The position numbers and the translations under genes are program-made. Under the pieces are notes generated by a model. The model saw nothing but the letters and a program-made list of their open reading frames with translations, had not been told where the DNA came from and searched no databases. A DNA stretch of 64,000 nt from RAM1 sp050247515 (lineage in GTDB: Bacteria; Pseudomonadota; Gammaproteobacteria; Burkholderiales; Burkholderiaceae_C), in assembly GCA_050247515.1 (NCBI GenBank), contig JBFWUB010000010.1:62001-126000 (forward strand), written 5' to 3'. Positions 30,490 to 38,039 of the stretch are shown here, piece by piece (the stretch's first letter is position 1; each line of letters starts with the position of its first letter).

Positions 30490-30678
30490 ATGCCCACCAT
30501 CCGTGTCGAAATGTTTGAAGGCCGCACGCCCGAGCAGAAAAAAAACCTCGTCAAGGCCCTGACCCAGGCCGCGGCCGACGCGCTGGGCAGCAAGCCCGAC
30601 AGCGTGGACGTGATCCTGTACGACATCAAGAAATCCGACTGGGCAACTGGTGGGGAGCTTTGGTCGGAGAAGAAATAG
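30490..30678 (+). CDS. 4-oxalocrotonate tautomerase family protein
   Basis: A 62 aa subunit of a small hexameric tautomerase. After Met removal the N-terminal Pro of PTIRVEMFEGRT is the catalytic base. The rest (EQKKNLVKALTQAAADALG, then VDVILYDIKKSDWATGG) fits the family, including the Arg near residue 11. AAGGAG stands five bases before the ATG. It diverges from the dienelactone hydrolase gene, a pairing consistent with aromatic or dienoate breakdown, and ends at the hairpin at 30693. Confidence 0.92.
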   Translation: MPTIRVEMFEGRTPEQKKNLVKALTQAAADALGSKPDSVDVILYDIKKSDWATGGELWSEKK

Positions 30679-30692
30679 CCCAGTGGGGCCAG

Positions 30693-30717
30693 GCGCACTG
30701 AACCTCAGTGCGCTTTA
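30693..30717 (+). terminator. Intrinsic terminator of the tautomerase gene overlapping the polA stop
   Basis: GCGCACTGA, ACC, TCAGTGCGC and TTTA give a perfect nine-pair stem with a short T run on the plus strand. The polA stop codon and last codons lie in the right arm. On the minus strand there is no T run. Confidence 0.7.
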
Positions 30718-33503
30718 TCCCAGTTCGGCCCCACGCCCACTTCGGCCAGCAAGGGCACCTTGAGCTGGGCCACGCCCGCCATCAGGCGCGGGATTTCCGC
30801 GCGCAGCCAGTCCACCTCGGCCTCGGGCACCTCGAACACCAGTTCGTCGTGCACCTGCATGATCATCCGGGTGCCGCGCTGCTCGGCGTCCAGCACCGCC
30901 TGCACGGCGTTCATGCTGAGCTTGATGAGATCGGCCGCCGTGCCCTGCATGGGCGCGTTGATGGCCGCGCGCTCGGCGCCGCCGCGGCGCGGGCCGTTGG
31001 GTGAATTGATCTCGGGCAGGTACAGGCGGCGGCCGAACACGGTTTCCACATAGCCCTGACTCTTGGCCATGAGGCGGGTTTCGTCCATGTAGGTCTTGAC
31101 GCCCGCAAAGCGCTGGAAGTAGCGCTCGATGTAGTTCTTGGCCGCCGTGTTGTCGATGGCCAGCGCGCGCGCCAGGCCGAAGGCGCTCATGCCGTAGATC
31201 AGCCCGAAATTGATGACCTTGGCATAGCGGCGCTGCTCGCTGGACACCTGGTCGACAGGCACGCCAAACACCTCGGCCGCCGTGGCGCGGTGCACGTCCA
31301 TGCCGTCATGAAAGGCCTTGAGCAGGGCCTCGTCCTCGCTGATGTGCGCCATGATGCGCAGCTCGATCTGGCTGTAGTCGGCGCTGGCAATGACGCTGCC
31401 CGGCGGCGCCACGAAGGCCTCGCGCACGCGCCGGCCCTCGGGCGTGCGGATCGGGATGTTCTGCAGGTTGGGGTCGTTGCTGGACAGCCGGCCGGTGACC
31501 GCCACGGCCTGCGCATAGTGGGTGTGCACGCGGCCGGTGCGCGGCAGCGCCATCTGCGCAAGCTTGTCGGTGTAGGTGCCCTTGAGCTTGGACAGGCTGC
31601 GGTGCTCCAGGATGCGCGCCGGCAGGGGGTAGTCCTCGGCCAGCTTTTCCAGCACTTCCTCGTCGGTGCTGGGCGCGCCGCTGGGCGTCTTCTTGACCAC
31701 GGGCAAGCCCAGCTTGGTGAAGAAGATCTCACCGATCTGCTTCGGAGACCCCAGGTTGAACGGCTGCCCCGCCAGCTCGTGCGCCTGCGCCTCCAGCGCC
31801 ATGATGCGCTGGCCCAGTTCATGGCTTTGGGCGGCCAGCGTGGGCGCGTCGATCAGCACGCCGTTGCGCTCGATGCGGTACAGCGTTTCGCTGCTGGCCA
31901 TTTCCAGCTCATAGATGAAGCGCAGCTTGTCGTCCTTTTGCAGCTGCGGCCACAGCGCGCGGTGCACGTCCAGCGTCTGGTCGCTGTCTTCGCATGAGTA
32001 TTCCGCCGCCTTGGCGATGTCCACCTGGCTGAACGGAATCTGGTGCGCGCCCTTGCCGCACAGGTCTTCATAGTTGATGCCGCTGCGGCCCAGGTGGCGC
32101 TCGGCCAGGCTGGCCAGGCCGTGGGGCTTGTGCACTTCCAGCACATAGCTTTGCAGCATGGTGTCGTGGGCATAGCCCCGCACTTCAATGCCGTGGTTGG
32201 CAAACACATGCCGGTCGTACTTGACATGCTGGCCCAGCTTTTTCTTCGAGCCGTCTTCCAGCCAGGGTTTCAGCCTGGCCAGCACCTCGTCGCGCGGCAA
32301 CTGCTGCGGCGCGTCGGGGTAGTTGTGCATCAGCGGGATGTAGGCCGCCTCGCCGGGCGTCACGCTGAAGCTCACGCCCACGATTTCGGCGCGCATTTCG
32401 TCCAGCGAGGTGGTTTCGGTGTCCACCGCCGCCAGGTCGGCCGCCATCAGCCGGGCCAGCCAGGTGTCCATCGCCTCCCAGGTGAAGATGGTGTCGTACC
32501 GGAGGTTGTTGGCTTCGCGGTTGATCTGCACCGGGGGTTCGTCGAACAGCCCGCCGGTTTCGCCGCGGCGCGCGCCCCCCTGCTCTTGCATCAGTTCGGG
32601 CGGCGCTTCCTGGGCCACCAGCGTCTTCACCAGGCCCTTGAAACCGTACTTTTCGCTGAAGGCCTTGAGCGCTTCGCTGTCCTGCCCGCCGATCGCAATG
32701 GCGTCCAGCGCCGGCAAGCCGTCCACATGGCCCGCCAGGTCGCAGTCGGTCCTGATGGTCAGCAGCTCGCGCCCCTTGGGCAGCCAGCCCAGCGCGTTGC
32801 GCAGGTTCTCGCCTGCCACGCCTTTGATCTCATGGGCGCGGGCCACCAGCGCGTCCAGCGAGCCGTATTCGAGCAGCCACTTCACGGCTGTCTTGGGACC
32901 CACCTTGGGCACGCCGGGCACGTTGTCCACCGCGTCACCCACCAGCGTCTGGTAGTCCAGCATCAGCCGCGGCGGAACGCCGAACTCAGCCTCCACACCG
33001 GCCATGTCGCGCCGACGGTCGTTCATGGTGTCGATGACGGTGATGTGCTCGTTCACCAGCTGGCTCAGGTCCTTGTCGCCGCTGGAGATGATGACTTCAA
33101 TGCCCTGCTGCGCGGCGATGTGGGCCAGCGTGCCGATCACGTCATCAGCCTCTACGCCCGGCACGTCCAGCACCTGCCAGCCCAGCAGCTTCACCACCTC
33201 ATGGATCGGCGGGATCTGGCTGCGCAGGTCGTCGGGCATGGGCGAGCGGTTGGCCTTGTATTCGGCGTACAGCGCATCGCGAAAGGTCGGCCCCTTCGCG
33301 TCGAACACGCAGGCGGCGTAGTCGGCCCGGACGTCCTTGCGCAGCTTCTGCATCATGTTGATCATGCCCCGGATGGCCCCCGTGGCCGCACTGGTGGGGT
33401 CGCCCGGCACCGCGCGCAGGTCAGGCATGGCATGAAAGGCCCGGTAGAGGTAGCTGGAGCCATCGACCAGCAGCAGTGTTTTGGGCGTAACGGATTCGGA
33501 CAT
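30705..33503 (-). CDS. polA: DNA polymerase I
   Basis: A 932 aa polymerase for Okazaki fragment maturation and repair. The 5'-3' exonuclease domain (about 1-300) starts LLLVDGSSYLYRAFHAMP. The 3'-5' proofreading domain keeps its metal ligands (AAVDTETTSLDEM and SCEDSDQTLDVH). The polymerase core has motif A DYSQIELRIMAHIS, motif B KVINFGLIYGMSAFG and motif C MQVHDELVFEVP. The frame is open far upstream, but the ATG at 33503 (MSESVTPKTLLLVDG) is the conserved start. It diverges from the DUF2782 and thrB genes. Confidence 0.97.
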   Translation of the reverse strand: MSESVTPKTLLLVDGSSYLYRAFHAMPDLRAVPGDPTSAATGAIRGMINMMQKLRKDVRADYAACVFDAKGPTFRDALYAEYKANRSPMPDDLRSQIPPIHEVVKLLGWQVLDVPGVEADDVIGTLAHIAAQQGIEVIISSGDKDLSQLVNEHITVIDTMNDRRRDMAGVEAEFGVPPRLMLDYQTLVGDAVDNVPGVPKVGPKTAVKWLLEYGSLDALVARAHEIKGVAGENLRNALGWLPKGRELLTIRTDCDLAGHVDGLPALDAIAIGGQDSEALKAFSEKYGFKGLVKTLVAQEAPPELMQEQGGARRGETGGLFDEPPVQINREANNLRYDTIFTWEAMDTWLARLMAADLAAVDTETTSLDEMRAEIVGVSFSVTPGEAAYIPLMHNYPDAPQQLPRDEVLARLKPWLEDGSKKKLGQHVKYDRHVFANHGIEVRGYAHDTMLQSYVLEVHKPHGLASLAERHLGRSGINYEDLCGKGAHQIPFSQVDIAKAAEYSCEDSDQTLDVHRALWPQLQKDDKLRFIYELEMASSETLYRIERNGVLIDAPTLAAQSHELGQRIMALEAQAHELAGQPFNLGSPKQIGEIFFTKLGLPVVKKTPSGAPSTDEEVLEKLAEDYPLPARILEHRSLSKLKGTYTDKLAQMALPRTGRVHTHYAQAVAVTGRLSSNDPNLQNIPIRTPEGRRVREAFVAPPGSVIASADYSQIELRIMAHISEDEALLKAFHDGMDVHRATAAEVFGVPVDQVSSEQRRYAKVINFGLIYGMSAFGLARALAIDNTAAKNYIERYFQRFAGVKTYMDETRLMAKSQGYVETVFGRRLYLPEINSPNGPRRGGAERAAINAPMQGTAADLIKLSMNAVQAVLDAEQRGTRMIMQVHDELVFEVPEAEVDWLRAEIPRLMAGVAQLKVPLLAEVGVGPNWDKAH

Positions 33504-33620
33504 GGGGCGGGAAAAAGAGTGGGCCGTCGGGGGGATGCGGCTGGCCTGACAGTTTAGGGCCTGTTCCCGCAGCGCATGAGCGTGACAGGGTGCGGCGGCT
33601 GATTTCCTACAATGGCGGCC

Positions 33621-33905
33621 ATGCGAGCCCTCCTCTGTCTTTGCGCCCTCGCGGGCTGCGCCGCCGTGCAGGCCCAGCCTCCGTCCACGGGCACCGCCCC
33701 TGCCACGCTGCAGCGCGACACGCAGACCGCGGGGCGGCACAACCAGCGCATCGAGCGCGTGCGCATCGAGGACGCCGGCAGCCGCGTGGACGAGCTGCGC
33801 TACGGCGGCGAGTCGCAGAGCATCACCGTGCAGCCCAAGGCCGACGTGCCCGAATACCAGGTGCAGCGCGACGGCACGCGCGTCTGGAACGTCCTGAAAT
33901 TCTGA
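33621..33905 (+). CDS. DUF2782 family exported protein
   Basis: A 94 aa protein with an N-terminal signal peptide (MRALLCLCALAGC ... VQAQ) and a small beta-rich domain (RIEDAGSRVDELRYGGESQSITVQP, then PEYQVQRDG). Function unknown; the family sits beside polA and thrB in many Betaproteobacteria. TACAAT at 33608-33613 is a good -10 ending seven bases before this ATG, so I prefer 33621 to the ATG at 33612, which lies inside the hexamer. The mRNA may be leaderless. Confidence 0.85.
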   Translation: MRALLCLCALAGCAAVQAQPPSTGTAPATLQRDTQTAGRHNQRIERVRIEDAGSRVDELRYGGESQSITVQPKADVPEYQVQRDGTRVWNVLKF

Positions 33906-33920
33906 CCCCGCAAACCTTCC

Positions 33921-34871
33921 ATGGCTGTTTTCACTGAAGTCACCGCCGAACAGGCGCAGGCCCTGCTGGGCGAACTGAAACTCGGCGAGCTGCGCGAACT
34001 GCGCGGTATCGAGGGCGGCATAGAGAACACCAACTACTTCGCCACCACCTCCGAGGGCGAGTACGTGCTTACGCTGTTCGAGCGGCTGTCGTTTGAACAG
34101 CTGCCGTTTTACCTGCACCTGATGAAGCACCTGGCGCAGCGCGGCATCCCCGTGCCCGACCCGGCGGCCAACCGCGACGGCGACATCCTGCACACCGTGT
34201 GCGGCAAGCCGGCGGCCGTGGTGAACCGCCTGCGCGGCAGGAGCGAGCTGGCCCCCGGCGTGGGCCACTGCGCCGCCGTGGGCGCCATGCTGGCGCGCAT
34301 GCACCTGGCCGGGCGCGACTTCAACCGCAGCCAGCCCAACCTGCGCGGCCTGCCCTGGTGGAACGAGACCGTGCCGGTGGTGCTGCCCCACCTGGACGCG
34401 GCGCAGGCCGCGCTGCTGCGCGCCGAGCTGGCCTACCAGAACCATGTGGCCGCCAGCGCCGCCTATGCCGCGCTGCCGCGCGGGCCGGTCCATGCCGACC
34501 TGTTCCGTGACAACGTGATGTTTGACGGCGGCGAGCTGACCGGCTTTTTTGACTTCTATTTCGCCGGTGTGGACACCTGGCTGTTCGACATTGCGGTGTG
34601 CCTGAACGACTGGTGCATTGACCTGGCCACCGGCGCCCATCACGCGCCGCGCGCCAGCGCGTTCCTGCAGGCCTACGCCGCCGCGCGGCCCCTGTCACGC
34701 GCCGAGCGCAGCCTGCTGCCGGCCATGGCGCGCGCGGGCGCCCTGCGCTTCTGGATATCCCGCCTGTGGGACTATCACCTGCCGCGCGAAGCCTCCATGC
34801 TCAAGCCGCACGACCCCACGCACTTCGAGCGCGTGCTGCGCCAGCGCGTGGCCCAGCCGGTGCAGGCCTGA
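33921..34871 (+). CDS. thrB: Homoserine kinase (ThrB type II, aminoglycoside phosphotransferase fold)
   Basis: A 316 aa kinase that phosphorylates homoserine for threonine synthesis. It belongs to the choline-kinase-like form rather than the GHMP form. Visible are IEGGIENTNYFATT (nucleotide loop), the catalytic HADLFRDNVMF and the metal Asp in GFFDFYFAGVDTWLFDIAV. It follows DUF2782 by 15 bases, the same order as in many related genomes. Confidence 0.95.
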   Translation: MAVFTEVTAEQAQALLGELKLGELRELRGIEGGIENTNYFATTSEGEYVLTLFERLSFEQLPFYLHLMKHLAQRGIPVPDPAANRDGDILHTVCGKPAAVVNRLRGRSELAPGVGHCAAVGAMLARMHLAGRDFNRSQPNLRGLPWWNETVPVVLPHLDAAQAALLRAELAYQNHVAASAAYAALPRGPVHADLFRDNVMFDGGELTGFFDFYFAGVDTWLFDIAVCLNDWCIDLATGAHHAPRASAFLQAYAAARPLSRAERSLLPAMARAGALRFWISRLWDYHLPREASMLKPHDPTHFERVLRQRVAQPVQA

Positions 34872-34977
34872 GCCACCGGGCGGGCGGGGCCTGTTAAATT
34901 TGTCACGCTACCGCCGGCGGGCCATACTGCCGCGGTAAGGTGGCCGCCTCCAAACCGACCCTTCCCACGTATATCGC

Positions 34978-35772
34978 ATGAAACTCAACATTGTTCCGGC
35001 ACGCACAGGTATCCAGTGGGTCAAGCTCGGCATTCAAACCTTCTTTCGCCAGCCGTTGGCGCTTTCCGGCCTGTTCTTCATGTTCATGGCCGTGATGTCG
35101 ATCGCCACCATGGTGCCGCTGATCGGCAGCGCGCTGGCGCTGGCCCTGCTGCCGGCCGCCACGCTGGGCCTGATGGCCGCCACCCAGGAGGCCACGCGGG
35201 GCAAGTTCCCCATGCCGTCCATCCTGATCACCGCCTTTCGCGCGGGGCAGCAGCGGCTGCAGGCCATGCTGGTGCTGGGCGCCCTGTATGCGCTGGGCTT
35301 TCTGATGGTGATGGGCGTGTCGGCGCTGTTCGACGGCGGCAAGTTCGCCAGGCTGTACCTGGTGGGCGGCCAGATCACGCGCGAGCTGGCGCTGGACGAC
35401 AGCTTCCAGAGCGCGATGTGGGCCGCCATGGCGCTGTACCTGCCGCTGTCGCTGCTGTTCTGGCATGCGCCGGCGCTGGTGCACTGGCACGGTGTGCCGC
35501 CGCTCAAAAGCCTGTTCTTCAGCTTTGTGGCCTGCATGCGCAACTTCAAGGCGTTCACGCTGTTCGGGCTGGCCTGGGTGGGCGTGTTCCTGTTCGGCGG
35601 CCTCATCATCACCGTGTTTGCCGCGCTGATCGGCAGCCCGAAAGTGGTGGGCGTGGCCATGGTGCCGGCCGCCTTGCTGATGGCCGCGATGTTTTTCACC
35701 TCGGTTTTCTTCACCTTCCGCGACAGCTTCGTCGCTGACGACGCCCCCACCACCACCGGAGACACGCCATGA
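34978..35772 (+). CDS. BPSS1780 family membrane protein
   Basis: A 264 aa inner-membrane protein with six to seven helices. The N-terminus (NIVPARTGIQWVKLGIQTFFRQPLALSGLFF) is characteristic of the BPSS1780 family. No function is established. Its stop overlaps the start of the next gene (ATGA), so the two are co-translated. The 106 bases after thrB hold GTGGCCGCC-rich sequence but no recognised element. Confidence 0.88.
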   Translation: MKLNIVPARTGIQWVKLGIQTFFRQPLALSGLFFMFMAVMSIATMVPLIGSALALALLPAATLGLMAATQEATRGKFPMPSILITAFRAGQQRLQAMLVLGALYALGFLMVMGVSALFDGGKFARLYLVGGQITRELALDDSFQSAMWAAMALYLPLSLLFWHAPALVHWHGVPPLKSLFFSFVACMRNFKAFTLFGLAWVGVFLFGGLIITVFAALIGSPKVVGVAMVPAALLMAAMFFTSVFFTFRDSFVADDAPTTTGDTP

Positions 35773-36524
35773 CCCAGCACACCCTGCAAGGCCGCACCGA
35801 AGACGAAGTCCTGTGGTTTCGCCGCCGCAGCTTCCTGCAGGCCGCCGCCGCCTGGACGTCCATGGGCGGGTTTGCCGCCGCCCAGGCCCAGCAGCGCAGC
35901 AACATCGTGGAGCTGCAGGGAGAGGCCCTGGTCAATGGCGCGCGGCTTTCACCGCAGCAGGTGATCCAGAGCGGCGATTCACTGGAAACAGGGCCTGGCT
36001 CCAACCTGATCTTCGTCATCGGCAACTCATCGTTCCAGGTGCGCCAGAACTCGCGACTGACGGTGGAGCGCGGCGCGACGCTCAACGCCATCAGCGTGCT
36101 GCGCATGGTCACCGGCGCCGTGGCCAGCGTGTGGGGCCGCGGCAGCAGCCGCCAGATCGTCACGCCCACGCTGACGGCCGGCATCCGTGGCACCGGCGTG
36201 TACACCGAGGTGTTCCCCGCGCAAAGCTACCGCAGCTACTTCTGCAACTGCTACGGCACGGTGGACATGGGCGCCGGCCCCGACAAGGCCGTGAGCCGCG
36301 CCGACTACCACCAGGCGTTCTGGGGAGAAGTGGAACCCAAGGAAGGCAAGTTCCTGACGCCGGCCAAGGCCATCAACCACACGGACGAGGAGCTTGAGTT
36401 CCTGGCCCGCCTGGTCGACCAGCGCACCGCGTGGCAGATCGCCGGCAAGAAGGGCGTGAAGGACGGCAGCGGCTACATGGAAGAAAAGCCGGGGCAGACG
36501 CACCCGGCTGCCACGCCGCGCTGA
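35769..36524 (+). CDS. FecR-domain-like exported protein
   Basis: A 251 aa protein with a probable Tat signal (RRRSFLQAAAAW, cleavage near AQAQ at about residue 41). The following 110 residues resemble a FecR/LPS-assembly beta domain: ALVNGARLSPQQVIQSGDSLETGPGSNLIFVIGNSSFQVRQNS is read in pieces there, then TPTLTAGIRGTGVYTE. A Cys pair (YFCNCYG) follows, which might bind metal. The C-terminus has a charged helix. It is not next to a sigma factor or TonB receptor. It is translationally coupled to the BPSS1780 gene. Confidence 0.75.
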   Translation: MTQHTLQGRTEDEVLWFRRRSFLQAAAAWTSMGGFAAAQAQQRSNIVELQGEALVNGARLSPQQVIQSGDSLETGPGSNLIFVIGNSSFQVRQNSRLTVERGATLNAISVLRMVTGAVASVWGRGSSRQIVTPTLTAGIRGTGVYTEVFPAQSYRSYFCNCYGTVDMGAGPDKAVSRADYHQAFWGEVEPKEGKFLTPAKAINHTDEELEFLARLVDQRTAWQIAGKKGVKDGSGYMEEKPGQTHPAATPR

Positions 36525-36571
36525 GGCACGGCACCCCGCGCCGTTCGCGCTGAGGCGCGGCGCCTGTAGCC

Positions 36572-37048
36572 TTATTTCGCCGCCGGCTTGTAGTCCGCCA
36601 TGGCCTTGGCCAGGGTGACGTATTCCTCGCAGGTCTTGTTGCCGCAGATCGCCTCCAGCTGGGCCAGGTGCTTTTGCGCTTCTTCGGGGCGCTTTTCCAT
36701 CAGGTAGGCCTGGCCGATGTATTCGTGCGCACCCTTGTGCCTGGGGTCCAGCCGCAGCGCAATGTAGTAGTGCTCGAACGCCTTGGTGATGTCGGGCGTG
36801 GCCTGCTTGCGGTAGCTGTAGCCCAGCAGGTTGTGCACGTCGGCATTGCGCGGCTCCACCCGGGCCGCCGCGTTCAGCTCGCTCAGGGCGCGGCGCCAGT
36901 CCTTCGCCTCAATGGCCTTGCGCGCCTCGGTCATGCGCTCGGCCGCGGTGGGCGGCGGCGGCGCGCTGGGGTTGCTGCCCGGAGTGTCGGCGGCATGGGC
37001 CAGGGTGGCGGCGGCGGCCAATGCCACCAGCAAATGTCTGCAGTTCAT
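36572..37048 (-). CDS. TPR-repeat exported protein
   Basis: A 158 aa protein with a signal peptide (residues about 1-19, ending LAHA) and two to three tetratricopeptide repeats (about 55-135: WRRALSELNAAARVEPRNADVHNLLGYSYRKQ, in parts, and AFEHYYIALRLDPRHKGAHEYIGQAYLM), followed by a Cys pair (CGNKTCEEY). Two ATGs lie in tandem; AGGAG is six bases before the second at 37048, which I chose. Role unknown, probably a periplasmic protein-protein contact. It converges on the FecR-like gene. Confidence 0.85.
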   Translation of the reverse strand: MNCRHLLVALAAAATLAHAADTPGSNPSAPPPPTAAERMTEARKAIEAKDWRRALSELNAAARVEPRNADVHNLLGYSYRKQATPDITKAFEHYYIALRLDPRHKGAHEYIGQAYLMEKRPEEAQKHLAQLEAICGNKTCEEYVTLAKAMADYKPAAK

Positions 37049-37196
37049 CATGAGCTCCTGAAGGTTCTGTCTGTCGGTTGGTCGATGCGGCCCGGCCACA
37101 GTGTCTGCGCCATGTCTGGCGGCGTCAATTGCCGCCGGGCCTGTCAGATAAACGCGGCAAACCGGCTGGTGGATGCAGCGCGGCAGGCTCTATTTC

Positions 37197-37994
37197 TCAG
37201 GCCGGGTCGCCAGCGCCCTGCAGCTGCGCGGCAATGGCCACCATCTGGGGGCGGACTTCGTCCATCAGGAAGCCGCGCGTGAGGTTGAAGCCCGGGCCGC
37301 CGCAGTTGATCGACATGACCTGCCCGCCGCCGGGGCTGCGAAACGCCACGGCCACGGCATTCACGTCGCGCTGCCATTCGCCAAACGAGCTGCAGCAGCC
37401 CAGCGCCTGGTATTCGGCCAGCGATTCCTCGATCCGGTCACGCACGCGGGGCCAGGCCGATTCATCGTGCGCGCGGATGCGCTCCAGCAGCGCGTTGCGT
37501 TCGGCTTCGCTGCACACGGCCAGGTAGGCCCGGCCCATGGCCGTGGTGGCCACGGGGATGCGCGAGCCCACATTCAGGCTCAGCGTCAGGGCCGCCTCGC
37601 TGCGGCAGGTTTCCACGTAGATCATGCTCAGGCGGTCGCGCAGGCCCAGCGCCACCAGCGCGCCGCTGCGGTCGGCCACGTCCTGCATCAGCGGGCGGGC
37701 CAGGGCGCGCATGTCCATGCGCGCGATCATCGCGCCGCCCAGCGCCAGCACGGCGCTGCCCAGCTTGTAGCCGGGGGCGCCGTTGGCGTCCTCGGTGTGC
37801 TCCAGGTAGCCGTGCTTGACCAGTGTGTAGGTCAGCCGCGAGATGGTTGATTTGGGCAGGCCGCAGCGCCGCGCGAGTTCCTGGTTGCCCAGCATGCGGT
37901 CGCGCGACCGGAAGGCGCTGAGCACGTCCAGCCCGCGCGCCAGCGCCGTCACAAAGTGGCGGTCTTCCTTGGCGTTGGGTGGGGTCGCAGGCAT
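37197..37994 (-). CDS. IclR family transcriptional regulator
   Basis: A 265 aa regulator. The winged helix spans about residues 10-75 (FVTALARGLDVLSAF, then LARRCGLPKSTISRLTYTLVKHGYL). The ligand domain spans about 90-260, ending with VMSINCGGPGFNL. This is the PcaR/PobR-type layout that often controls aromatic acid degradation. GAGGA precedes the ATG. The 148 bases before the TPR gene hold an inverted repeat (GGCGGC/GCCGCC at 37118-37136) and no gene. The target is unknown. Confidence 0.93.
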   Translation of the reverse strand: MPATPPNAKEDRHFVTALARGLDVLSAFRSRDRMLGNQELARRCGLPKSTISRLTYTLVKHGYLEHTEDANGAPGYKLGSAVLALGGAMIARMDMRALARPLMQDVADRSGALVALGLRDRLSMIYVETCRSEAALTLSLNVGSRIPVATTAMGRAYLAVCSEAERNALLERIRAHDESAWPRVRDRIEESLAEYQALGCCSSFGEWQRDVNAVAVAFRSPGGGQVMSINCGGPGFNLTRGFLMDEVRPQMVAIAAQLQGAGDPA

Positions 37995-38039
37995 GGGATT
38001 CCTCGAAGCCTGCCATTCTGACCGGCCGCGTGCTCCCGG

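Noticed and set aside
33504..34643. A 380-codon upstream extension of the polA frame
   Set aside because: It runs antisense through DUF2782 and thrB, both well recognised. The conserved PolA N-terminus starts at 33503.
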